Shown: in pieces, positions 1-13,888 of the stretch | How positions within the stretch are numbered: the stretch's first letter is position 1 | How the letters are laid out: every line of letters begins with the position of its first letter | Origin: Spongilla lacustris | Taxonomy: Eukaryota > Porifera > Demospongiae > Spongillida > Spongillidae | Length of the DNA: 64,000 bases | Assembly: GCA_949361645.1 (NCBI GenBank) | Contig: OX442421.1 | Coordinates: forward strand, 9,645,484 to 9,709,483 | Reading direction: 5' to 3' | The notes under the pieces: generated by a model | Told to the model about the DNA's origin: nothing | What the model saw: only the letters and a program-made list of their open reading frames with translations | Databases searched by the model: none | Made by a program: the position numbers and the translations under genes

Positions 1-69
1 CAGGAGCTGTACATTTATATGCCCTCCACCCCCTCTCCATGGACCCACTCCCTCTCCATTGAATTTGGA

Positions 70-665
70 ACACACAGGTACAGGACACAGGTACACACAG
101 ATACAGGAGGACACACGTACACACAGATACAGGAGGACACACGTACACACAGATACAGGAGGACACACGTACACACAGATACAGGAGGATACACGTACAC
201 ACAGATACAGGAGGACACACGTACACACAGATACAGGAGGATACACGTACACACAGATACAGGAGGACACACGTACACACAGATACAGGAGGATACACGT
301 ACACACAGATACAGGAGGATACACGTACACACAGATACAGGAGGACACACGTACACACAGATACAGGAGGATACACGTACACACAGATACAGGAGGACAC
401 ACGTACACACAGATACAGGAGGACACACGTACACACAGATACAGGAGGACACACGTACACACAGATACAGGGGGACACACGTACACACAGATACAGGAGG
501 ATACACGTACACACAGATACAGGAGGACACATGTACACACAGATACAGGAGGACACATGTACACACAGATACAGGAGGATACACGTACACATAGATACAG
601 GAGGATACACGTACACACAGATACAGGAGGACACGTACACACAGATACAGGAGGACACACGTACA
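70..665. repeat. 26-bp minisatellite
   Basis: About 22 copies with core CACACAGATACAGGAGGA, varying at AC/AT before ACGTA. Fills the intron 3' of exon 48 and stops 4 nt from that exon's donor. Confidence 0.95.
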
Positions 666-669
666 GTAC

Positions 670-1005
670 CTTGTGTGCAGTGATGAGGGACTCCACAGTG
701 GCCTCATCTCCAAATACAGGCTCAGCAGTGTCCACGGATGTTTGTGCTTTGTCCATCCAGACCTGTAGAGGGTTGAGGTGGCTCTGGAAGACGTAGAGCT
801 CCTTGGCAGCCTCCTCCAGCCTGGCCTGCCTCTGCACAGCCAGGCTGCACACATTCTCCCACTCCTGGTCCAGGTCCTGGAGCTTCTTCTTCAGAATGGC
901 CCTGTCCTCCCCCGCATCCCCTCCCTCCTGCTTCAGCACAGCCTTGCTTGCCTTGGTCACTGCTGTGCGGCTCTGAAGCCTTGCACCTAGCTGCTTCTGG
1001 AGGGC
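670..1005 (-). CDS. Spectrin-repeat gene exon 48: last exon in window
   Basis: 112 codons: ALQKQLGARLQSRTAVTKAS, LDQEWENVCSLAVQRQARLE and YVFQSHLNPLQVWMDKAQTS. Ends AAG then GTACTG in phase 0; the next exon lies left of base 1. Confidence 0.93.
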
Positions 1006-4000
1006 CTGCATCACAGGAAGGCACATGATGGTCACATGACGAGCATGTCCATCATCACAATGATCACATGATGATGAGCATGTCGATCAACACAATGATC
1101 ACATGATGAGATCACATGATGAGCATGTCCATCCACACAATGATCACATGATGAAATCACATGATGAGCATGTCCATCCACACAATGTGTACACACATTG
1201 TGTGGATCATCATGTGTGCGCACATGATACACGTACTCTATGCTTTGAGAGCAGACTGTTGACATGGTTTGGGTCCCCTGTGATGGGCTCCGGATTACGG
1301 AGCTGGCGCAAGCAGTCCTGGAGCCACGCCCACAATTCATCATATGCTTCTTCGAACTTTCCGAGTGAGGCGAAGGATTCATCCAACATGGACTGGCGCT
1401 GATTAGCATTGGTCTGGAGAGCATCCCACTGTGACCTGTGGACACAGAGGTAACCAAGGTAACCATCTTCTGACAAGGTGGACATAAGAGGTAACCACCT
1501 TGAGGCAGAGGTACACCCACACATGCACACCCACACATGCACACCCACACATGCACACATACACTGTACAAGCCTCTGGTATGTAAGACACAAAACGATA
1601 CATTACTTAAATGACCAAGGCAATATGGTTTCAGCTAACACAAATGATACTGGTGTACAATTTCATCCTATTGTTAAGTTTGCTTTTCCCCCTCCTCCCT
1701 CCCCAGTTCATACCTCATAGCAGCTGCCTGCTGAAGAATGACCTCTGCATCTTCATCAGTGCAGTCTTTGCTCAGGAGTTGAGCCATTCCATCCAGCTGG
1801 TCTAGTTCAGCTCCAACATCTTCAAGTCGCCTCATGAATTCCTAGAAGGTAGAGAACAATGAATAACCTATTTTCCCTGTAATCAATCTTTTCTCTATCC
1901 CCTCTCCTTCCCCCTATCTCAGCTTCCTTCCCCACACCATCCCCTACCCTTTCACTCCAACTACCCTTTTCCCTCCAGGCTTCTTCTCCCTCCCCTCCCC
2001 TCCTTCCCTTACCTTATGCTCTCCAAGTTGTCTCTTCAGGCCCAAGGCGTCAGAGCACACAGGCCCCTCCTCCTGCTGCAAGGCTTCATAGCTTGATAGC
2101 TTGGCCCCCAGGGAGTTAAGACACAGTTCAAACTCACTGGCCTTACCCTTGGCACGCTCCATTTGGGTCTGCAGGATGTGTGTGTGTGTGTATGCATGTG
2201 TGTGTGTATGTTGTGTGTGTGTGCATGTGAGTTAAGGTGGTGTTGATGACAGCAACCACCCATACCGACTTACATGTGCAACACCCCATTCCATTCTTCA
2301 CCCCCACTCTTCACAGGCACACACCTTGTCATCCACATACCTTTCTTTCCTCCACAGCACCAACCACATCCTCCCATCTCTGCAGAACACTGTCCACCCA
2401 TCGCTCCACCATGCTCTGCTCCTCAGGACTCCCCTGCTTCTTCAGGTCTGCAGCACTGGCACCAAGGGCATCAATCGAAGGTTTGCAGCCAAGCAACTCT
2501 GCTATTAAGGCCTGGGTTGTGTGTGTGCATGTGCAAATGTGTGTATGTGTACACATGTGCCATAATGAACTCTCCAAATACAAGAGCAGTCACACAGTAT
2601 ACACACAACACTGTGCATATGCCACACAATCCCATCAAATGCCCAACTAAACCAGAAATCCTCTACTCCCTGCAACCTACCTTTTGCTGCCTGAATATTC
2701 ACACAATCATTTAGTGCTATAAGCTGCAAAACTGGAGCTCTTATACCACCCAACCCCCAGTACTCCTCCCCTCTCCAACACATACCTAAATGTGATATGC
2801 TATCAGGATCTGTGTTAAATTGCTGGCTACCAATACATGTACCAGGGTTCCCTACCAATACATGTACCAGGGTTCCCATGCCAAAAATGTGTGGGTTTTT
2901 CAATACCCTACGGTTTTAGATTTAATGCCTCCTTCACACTTTACACACTGATTTTCTGCACAAAAATACATAAAAAGCATGGAACAATTTATTTCAAGTT
3001 GCTACTTTTTCCTCCATACATGTACTAAGAAACAGTCAAATTTACTGATACCAAATACCGTGTGTGCAATATATCACCATGTTACAATTGCACAGCTCGA
3101 TTAGTAAATACAAACAGGACCTGGAAATTTATTTTCAAGAGACTACATGTACCTGCATTTCAATATGCCTTTTCAATAAACTAATTGCAATTATAAACTA
3201 ATTGCAATCAACACCTTTTCAATACATTTAATATAGCACATGTGGGAACCCTGAATTGTACATACAGTATTGTAAGCTTACCTGTCCCCATGCCTTCCCC
3301 TCCCTCCCTCCTCCCTCCCTCCTACCTCAATTCATAGCCACATATTCCTCAACTTTAACAATAATGAATGAGCTAACCCAGCTAGCTCACAGCAGCTGCT
3401 ACTGAGCCATGCTCACAACAGCTGCTACTGAACCATGCTCACAATAACTGCTACTGAGCCATGCTCACAACAGCTGCTACTGAGCCATGCACACAACAGC
3501 TGCTACTGAGCCATGCTCACAATAACTGCTACTGAGCCATGCTCACAACAGCTGCTACTGAGCCATGCTCACAACAGCTGCTACTGAGCCATGCTCACAA
3601 CAGCTGCTACTGAGCCATGCTCACAATAACTGCTACTGAGCCATGCTCACGACAGCTGCTACTACTGTTGTTTTGCTTCAACACATACGTTAAAAACACA
3701 CGTTCTCACCTGGTGCTCTGCCAACTCAGCCTCACAAGGCCTGGGAAGACCACGAGGTACCCAGTCTGCATAGACTTTGTTCTCAATACCACTGAGACAC
3801 TCATTCAATTGCCTCCATTTCAAATGGAAGGCCTTTGCCTTGGCTAAGGCCTCAGACAGAAGCTGATGTCTAGAGCTCACTAGAGACTTGAGGGCACCCC
3901 ACCTGCAATAGAAGGTGTAAACAGACATATGACAACCCACAGGAAGGACATACCTGCTGTTCAGGTCCTCAAGGTCCCGTTCCACTGTGTTATCACCATT

Positions 4001-7000
4001 ACTGGAAGCTGCAAAGGGCTTTCCTGCTGCCTGAAGGGACAACAGACCAGGCTCCTTGGATGATATAGCCCCCTCCAAGGTCTGGAGAAAGGAGAGGAAG
4101 AAGAGGGAAGAGGAAAGAGAGGAGGAGGGGGAGGAAAGGGAGGAGGAGGGGGAGGAAAGGGAGGAGAAGGGGGAGGAAAGGGAGGAGGAGGGGGAGGAAA
4201 GGGAGGAGGAGGGGGAGGAAAGGGAGGAGGAGGGGGAGGAAAGGGAGGAGGAGGGGGAGGAAAGGGAGGAGGAGGGGGAGGAAAGGGAGGAGGAGGGGGA
4301 GGAAAGGGAGGAGGAGGGGGAGGAAAGGGAGGAGGAGGGGGAGGAAAGGGAGGAGGAGGGGGAGGAAAGGGAGGAGGAGGGGGAGGAAAGGGAGGAGGAG
4401 GGGGAGGAAAGGGAGGAGGAGGGGGAGGAAAGGGAGGAGGAGGGGGAGGAAAGGGAGGAGGAGGGGGAGGAAAGGGAGGAGGAGGGGGAGGAAAGGGAGG
4501 AGGAGGGGGAGGAAAGGGAGGAGGAGGGGGAGGAAAGGGAGGAGGAGGGGGAGGAAAGGGAGGAGGAGGGGGAGGAAAGGGAGGAGGAGGGGGAGGAAAG
4601 GGAGGAGGAGGGGGAGGAAAGGGAGGAGGAGGGGGAGGAAAGGGAGGAGGAGGGGGAGGAAAGGGAGGAGGAGGGGGAGGAAAGGGAGGAGGAGGGGGAG
4701 GAAAGGGAGGAGGAGGGGGAGGAAAGGGAGGAGGAGGGGGAGGAAAGGGAGGAGGAGGGGGAGGAAAGGGAGGAGGAGGGGGAGGAAAGGGAGGAGGAGG
4801 GGGAGGAAAGGGAGGAGGAGGGGGAGGAAAGGGAGGAGGAGGGGGAGGAAAGGGAGGAGGAGGGGGAGGAAAGGGAGGAGGAGGGGGAGGAAAGGGAGGA
4901 GGAGGGGGAGGGGGAGGAAAAGGAGGTGGAGGGGAGGAAAGGGAGGAGGGGGAGGAGGAGAGGGAGGAGGAGGGGGAGAATATAGAGGAAGGAGAAGGAA
5001 GAGAAAGAACACCACATATAAACTGGGATCAAACCGTCTGATTGAATTAATACCTCCAGCTCTTTTAAGTGAGCTTCAGTGGTTTCCACGGTGACACCAG
5101 GCTGCCTCTGTGCATTCAGACCTGCAGTGGTGGCGTTCACCCAGTGGAGAAACTCTGCCACAGCATCATGGAACTGGCCCAGCCGAAGCAGTGCACTCTC
5201 CAAGTTGTGCTTGCGGCCCATCCCTTCAGAGTTGACCTTATGCCACAGAACGTTCATTTTGTCCAGCTGGTCTGCGATACATGGACGATCACCAGCTGCA
5301 CACCTGTCCTGCAGTGCTCTTCCTTGGCTACGAACATCCTCCACTTTGGGGGCCATTGCTTGAAGAGCCACCTCAAACTCCTGTTGCAGAGAAAATCCTG
5401 CATGCTTAGGGCACACAGTGAGAAAGCTCCACATACCCTGTACTCCTCCATCTGGGCTTGGACAGTCTCCAGGTCTGTTCCAACCGACCCCATCTGCTGA
5501 AACTCTCTATCTTTGGTTGCCAAGGCAATCATAACCTCCTGCAATGTCTCAGCAAATTGGGTCACCTAAGGAGCAAAACAATTTCTTGGTGCGACTTGAT
5601 ATGCAACAGTGCACAAGAATAAACAAAAGTGGTGCCAGGGTGGGTAAGAGTAGACAAATTAAAAGATATGTAATGACAATAACATCATGGTGGCTCAAAA
5701 GGTCATGCATTACTGTAGGGTACACGCACCTGCAGGCGGGCATCTTCAAGAACCTGCCTCCTGGTTCTGGCAGCTGCTTGCAATGCTTCAAATGCACTGT
5801 TTGCAGCAGCCAGCTGTTCACCAGTAGCCATGGAATTCTTTGGTGAGGTGATGTCCTGCAGTGTTCTGCCAACAGCTGTCAATGCCTCCAGCTGTACCTT
5901 GTGGTTACTGATGTCATCCTGAATTGCCTGTTACATGTTGAGAAGGAATAAAAGCCAAATAGTAATCAATAGAGCACACCCACACCCACACACACACATA
6001 CACACGTACACCCACACATGTACATTCACACGTGCACATGCACACAGTTATAGCACAGGTATGTATACACACACACACTCCTCTCCCCCCCATTTTCCTC
6101 TCCTCTTTCTCTCTCCCCCCACCTGGGCATCCCGCAGCTGCTCCTTTATGCCCTCAGGGGTACCACTTGTGGTCAGCTGCAAAGCCAACAATGTTCCCTT
6201 ATCTTTCAGCCATACAGAAAATGACTCGTGCAATGACTGAAATTTCTTTGTAGCTTCCAGACCAGCCAAGAGACGAGACTTCCAATAAATCAACTTGTCT
6301 CCAACTTTAGTGTTAGTAGCAGGGATGCTGCTTAGCAGGGCTTGGACCTCCACACCAGCTGCATTCACTGGGAAGAAAATGCACAATTTGCGCTAGATGA
6401 CCAAGAACCCTTTTATTTTAGATTAGCTTAATTAGCTACATTGTATCACACCATCACATGTGCACATCTTCCCAAGTTCCCCTCCCTTCGCCCTCCATCC
6501 TCTCCCATCACCCTCCATCCCTCCCTTCGCCCTCCATCCCCTCCCTTTGCCCTCCATCCCCTCCCTTTGCCCTCCATCCCCTCCCTTCGCCCTCCATCCC
6601 CTCCCTTCGCCCTCCATCCCCTCCCTTCGCCCTCCATCCCCTCCTTTCGCCCTCCATCCATTGTCACACTCACAGCTCTGTGAAGCTTCCGTTTGCTTTG
6701 CAACAAAGGCTTTGCCTTGTTGTTCAGTAGCTATGAGTGATGGCTGAAGATCAGTGAAGCTTTTCTCGAGCAACTGTGTGTGTGCAAGTGTGTGTTTACA
6801 CACAGTACAATGTGACACAGGTAACCATGGTGACAATGTTAATCTTCCCAATTTTGATTTTCCAGTTTCAGACTCTATCACTATCATTTTTGGCAAGGGG
6901 TAGGGGCTCAACAACATGCCTCCCACTCACCACACTGTTTATCTTCACAACACACTACTTCTATGAAATATCTCAGCTCTACAATAAGGTGGGGGGGGGG

Positions 7001-10000
7001 GGGGGGGGGGGGGGAACTATCCTATCATTAGATGTACTCACAGCTAGCTCTGATAGCTGTTGCTCCACTGCTAATGGTTGAATGGATACTGGTTCATGGG
7101 TCTCCAGGGAATGGTCCCACTTGGACAAAGTCTCGCTGAGCTGCTTCAAGCCATTCAACAGGCCGCTGACCTGACCGAGCACTGCCCTCTTGGCGGCCAT
7201 TTGATCCTGTGTCTCTGTTACCATGGCGTTGTATTTGCTTTCCAAGCTCCTGTACCCAAGGTCAGGTGAAGTGGAACCATTGGGTGTGACAGCGCTTTCA
7301 AGAGTGTGCCCAGCCACAATTACTCCAGTCAGCTGGGCTTTGTGGTCACCCATCTCCCTGGAGAGGGCCTGGGGCAGAGGGCACCAATGTAAATACACTG
7401 TAGAGCAGTGGAACACTGCAATTAGCTTACGTGTATGACCAGGCTACATACATATACATTAGCTATGACCAGGCTACATACATATACATTAGCTATGACC
7501 AGGCTACATTAGCTATGACCAGGCTACATACATATACATTAGCTATGACCAGGCTACATTAGCTATGACCAGGCTACATACATATACATTAGCTATGACC
7601 AGGCTACATACATATACATTAGCTATGACCAGGCTACATACATATACATTAGCTATGACCAGGCTACATTAGCTTATGACCAGGCTACATACATATACAT
7701 TAGCTATGACCAGGCTACATACATATACATTAGCTTATGACCAGGCTACATACATATACATTAGCTATGACCAGGCTACATACATATACATTAGCTATGA
7801 CCAGGCTACATACATATACATTAGCTATGACCAGGCTACATTAGCTTATGACCAGGCTACATACATATACATTAGCTATGACCAGGCTACATACATATAC
7901 ATTAGCTTATGACCAGGCTACATACATATACATTAGCTTATGACCAGGCTACATACATATACATTAGCTATGACCAGGCTACATACATATACATTAGCAT
8001 ATGACCAGGCTACATACATATAGATTAGCTATGACCAGGCTACATACATATACATTAGCTTATGACCAGGCTACATACATATACATTAGCTATGACCAGG
8101 CTACATACATATACATTAGCTATGACCAGGCTACATACATATACATTAGCTATGACCAGGCTACATTAGCTTATGACCAGGCTACATACATATACATTAG
8201 CTATGACCAGGCTACATACATATACATTAGCTATGACCAGGCTACATACATATACATTAGCTTATGACCAGGCTACATACATATACATTAGCTTATGACC
8301 AGGCTACATACATATAGATTAGCTATGACCAGGCTACATACATATACATTAGCTATGACCAGGCTACATACATATACATTAGCTATGACCAGGCTACATA
8401 CATATACATTAGCTTATGACCAGGCTACATACATATATATTAACTATGACCAGGCTACATACATATACATTAGCTATGACCAGGCTACATACATATACAT
8501 TAGCTATGACCAGGCTACATTAGCTATGACCAGGCTACATACATATACATTAGCTATGACCAGGCTACATACATATACATTAGCTTATGACCAGGCTACA
8601 TACATATATATTAGCTATGACCAGGCTACATACATATACATTAGCTATGACCAGGCTACATACATATACATTAGCTTATGACCAGGCTACATACATATAT
8701 ATTAGCTATGACCAGGCTACATACATATACATTAGCTATGACCAGGCTACATACATATACATTAGCTTATGACCAGGCTACATACATATATATTAGCTAT
8801 GACCAGGCTACATACATATACATTAGCTATGACCAGGCTACATACATATACATTAGCTTATGACCAGGCTACATACATATATATTAGCTATGACCAGGCT
8901 ACATACATATACATTAGCTTATGACCAGGCTACATACATATATATTAGCTATGACCAGGCTACATACATATATATTAGCTATGACCAGGCTACATACATA
9001 TACATTAGCTTATGACCAGGCTACATACATATATATTAACTATGACCAGGCTACATACATATACATTAGCTATGACCAGGCTACATACATATACATTAGC
9101 TATGACCAGGCTACATACATATATATTAGCTATGACCAGGCTACATACATATACATTAGCTATGACCAGGCTACATTAGCTATGACCAGGCTACATACAT
9201 ATACATTAGCTATGACCAGGCTACATACATATACATTAGCTTATGACCAGGCTACATACATATATATTAGCTATGACCAGGCTACATACATATACATTAG
9301 CTATGACCAGGCTACATTAGCTATGACCAGGCTACATACATATACATTAGCTTATGACCAGGCTACATACATATACATTAGCTTATGACCCCGCTACATA
9401 CATATATATTAGCTATGACCAGGCTACATACATATACATTAGCTATGACCAGGCTACATTAGCTATGACCAGGCTACATACATATACATTAGCTTATGAC
9501 CAGGCTACATACATATACATTAGCTTATGACCAGGCTACATACATATATATTAGCTATGACCAGGCTACATACATATACATTAGCTATGACCAGGCTACA
9601 TTAGCTATGACCAGGCTACATACATATACATTAGCTATGACCAGGCTACATACATATACATTAGCTATGACCAGGCTACATACATATACATTAGCTTATG
9701 ACCAGGCTACATACATATACATTAGCTATGACCAGGCTACATACATATACATTAGCTATGACCAGGCTACATACATATACATTAGCTTATGACCAGGCTA
9801 CATACATATACATTAGCTATGACCAGGCTACATACATATATATTAGCTATGACCAGGCTACATACATATACATTAGCTATGACCAGGCTACATTAGTTTA
9901 TGACCAGGCTACATACATATACATTAGCTATGACCAGGCTACATACATATATATTAGCTATGACCAGGCTACATACATATACATTAGCTTATGACCAGGC

Positions 10001-13000
10001 TACATACATATACATTAGCTTATGACCAGGCTACATACATATACATTAGCTATGACCAGGCTACATACATATACATTAGCTATGACCAGGCTACATACAT
10101 ATACATTAGCTTATGACCAGGCTACATACATATATATTAGCTATGACCAGGCTACATAAATATACATTAGCTATGACCAGGCTACATACATATACATTAG
10201 CTATGACCAGGCTACATACATATACATTAGCTATGACCAGGCTACATACATATACATTAGCTTATGACCAGGCTACATACATATACATTAGCTATGACCA
10301 GGCTACATACATATACATTAGCTTATGACCAGGCTACATACATATATATTAGCTATGACCAGGCTACATACATATACATTAGCTATGACCAGGCTACATA
10401 CATATACATTAGCTTATGACCAGGCTACATACATATACATTAGCTATGACCAGGCTACATACATATACATTAGCTATGACCAGGCTACATTAGCTATGAC
10501 CAGGCTACATACATATACATTAGCTTATGACCAGGCTACATACATATATATTAGCTATGACCAGGCTACATACATATACATTAGCTATGACCAGGCTACA
10601 TACATATACATTAGCTATGACCAGGCTACATACATATACATTAGCTTATGACAAGGCTACATACATATACATTAGCTATGACCAGGCTACATACATATAC
10701 ATTAGCTTATGACCAGGCTACATACATATACATTAGCTTATGACCAGGCTACATACATATACATTAGCTTATGACCAGGCTACATACATATACATTAGCT
10801 TATGACCAGGCTACATACATATACATTAGCTTATGACCAGGCTACATACATATACATTAGCTTATGACCAGGCTACATACATATACATTAGCTTATGACC
10901 AGGCTACATACATATACATTAGCTATGACCAGGCTACATACATATACATTAGCTATGACCAGGCTACATACATATACATTAGCTATGACCAGGCTACATT
11001 AGCTATGACCAGGCTACATACATATACATTAGCTATGACCAGGCTACATTAGCTTATGACCAGGCTACATACATATACATTAGCTTATGACCAGGCTACA
11101 TACATATACATTAGCTATGACCAGGCTACATACATATACATTAGCTATGACCAGGCTACATACATATACATTAGCTATGACCAGGCTACATTAGCTATGA
11201 CCAGGCTACATACATATACATTAGCTATGACCAGGCTACATACATATACATTAGCTATGACCAGGCTACATACATATACATTAGCTATGACCAGGCTACA
11301 TACATATACATTAGCTATGACCAGGCTACATACATATACATTAGCTATGACCAGGCTACATTAGCTATGACCAGGCTACATACATGTACATATATATTAG
11401 CTATGACCAGGCTACATTAGCTATGACCAGGCTACATACATATACATTAGCTATGACCAGGCTACATACATGTACATATATATTAGCTATGACCAGGCTA
11501 CATTAGCTATGACCAGGCTACATACATATACATTAGCTATGACCAGGCTACATTAGCTATGACCAGGCTACATACATATATATTAGCTATGACCAGGCTA
11601 CATACATATACATTAGCTTATGACCAGGCTACATACATATACATTAGCTATGACCAGGCTACATACATATACATTAGCTATGACCAGGCTACATTAGCTA
11701 TGACCAGGCTACATACATGTACATATATATTAGCTATGACCAGGCTACATTAGCTATGACCAGGCTACATACATATACATTAGCTATGACCAGGCTACAT
11801 ACATGTACATATATATTAGCTATGACCAGGCTACATTAGCTATGACCAGGCTACATACATATACATTAGCTATGACCAGGCTACATTAGCTATGACCAGG
11901 CTACATACATATACATTAGCTATGACCAGGCTACATACATACATATTAGCTATGACCAGGCTACATACATATACATTAGCTATGACCAGGCTACATACAT
12001 ATACATTAGCTTATGACCAGGCTACATACATATACATTAGCTATGACCAGGCTACATACATATACATTAGCTTATGACCAGGCTACATACATATATATTA
12101 GCTTATGACCAGGCTACATACATATACATTAGCTTATGACCAGGCTACATACATATACATTAGCTATGACCAGGCTACATACATATACATTAGCTTATGA
12201 CCAGGCTACATACATATACATTAGCTATGACCAGGCTACATACATATACATTAGCTATGACCAGGCTACATACATATACATTAGCTTATGACCAGGCTAC
12301 ATACATATACATTAGCTATGACCAGGCTACATACATATACATTAGCTATGACCAGGCTACATACATATATATTAGCTATGACCAGGCTACATACATATAC
12401 ATTAGCTTATGACCAGGCTACATACATATATATTAGCTATGAACAGGCTACATACATATACATTAGCTTATGACCAGGCTACATACATATACATTAGCTT
12501 ATGACCAGGCTACATACATATATATTAGCTATGACCAGGCTACATACATATACATTAGCTTATGACCAGGCTACATACATATACATTAGCTTATGACCAG
12601 GCTACATACATATATATTAGCTATGACCAGGCTACATAAATATACATTAGCTATGACCAGGCTACATACATATACATTAGCTATGACCAGGCTACATTAG
12701 CTATGACCAGGCTACATACATATACATTAGCTATGACCAGGCTACATACATATACATTAGCTATGACCAGGCTACATACATATACATTAGCTATGACCAG
12801 GCTACATACATATACATTAGCTATGACCAGGCTACATTAGCTATGACCAGGCTACATACATATACATTAGCTATGACCAGGCTACATACATATACATTAG
12901 CTATGACCAGGCTACATTAGCTATGACCAGGCTACATACATATACATTAGCTATGACCAGGCTACATACATATATATTAGCTATGACCAGGCTACATACA

Positions 13001-13849
13001 TATACATTAGCTATGACCAGGCTACATACATATACATTAGCTATGACCAGGCTACATACATATACATTAGCTATGACCAGGCTACATACATATACATTAG
13101 CTATGACCAGGCTACATTAGCTATGACCAGGCTACATACATATACATTAGCTTATGACCAGGCTACATACATATACATTAGCTTATGACCAGGCTACATA
13201 CATATACATTAGCTTATGACCAGGCTACATACATATACATTAGCTTATGACCAGGCTACATACATATATATTAGCTATGACCAGGCTACATACATATACA
13301 TTAGCTTATGACCAGGCTACATACATATACATTAGCTTATGACCAGGCTACATTAGCTTATGACCAGGCAAGACACTCCCCTTCCACCCCCAATAAGACC
13401 TCCACCTCCATCCTTACCCCTCTGCCTCCAATAAGATCCCCCCCCCCATACCCTCCACATGCCCTCCACATGCCCACCACATGCCCTCCACATGCCCTCC
13501 ACATGCCTTTACTGACTGACCTCCAGCTCTGACAGCTGGCCTACAATGGCAGCGGGGTCTTCTTCACTCTTGAGAATGCTGGTCAGTCTGGCCTCGCATG
13601 CTGCCAGCCACTGGTCAAACTGGTTATGCAGGGTTTCATACTTGGTTGCATGTGAAATTGCTTGCTCCAACTTTTCCTGCCTGGTGTCAAGGGAAGACAT
13701 GGTGTCTGACCACAGCTCATTGATGTCTGATAGTTTGGTCCTGCCAGAAGTCTTGGTCAGTGGGTCTCTGCAGGAGTCTATCAGACCTGTTCCCAAGGTG
13801 TTCACTGTACCTATGTCCTCTGCTCTGCTCCTAAAGGTGCACTGATGGC

Positions 13850-13888
<39 letters not shown>

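Noticed and set aside
4056..4985. 309-codon Glu-rich plus-strand ORF
   Set aside because: Reading of the 21-bp purine repeat; antisense to a well-supported intron and only a low-complexity EEEGEER pattern.
7424..13370. CRISPR-like array
   Set aside because: Units are directly contiguous with no unique spacers; this is a eukaryotic minisatellite.
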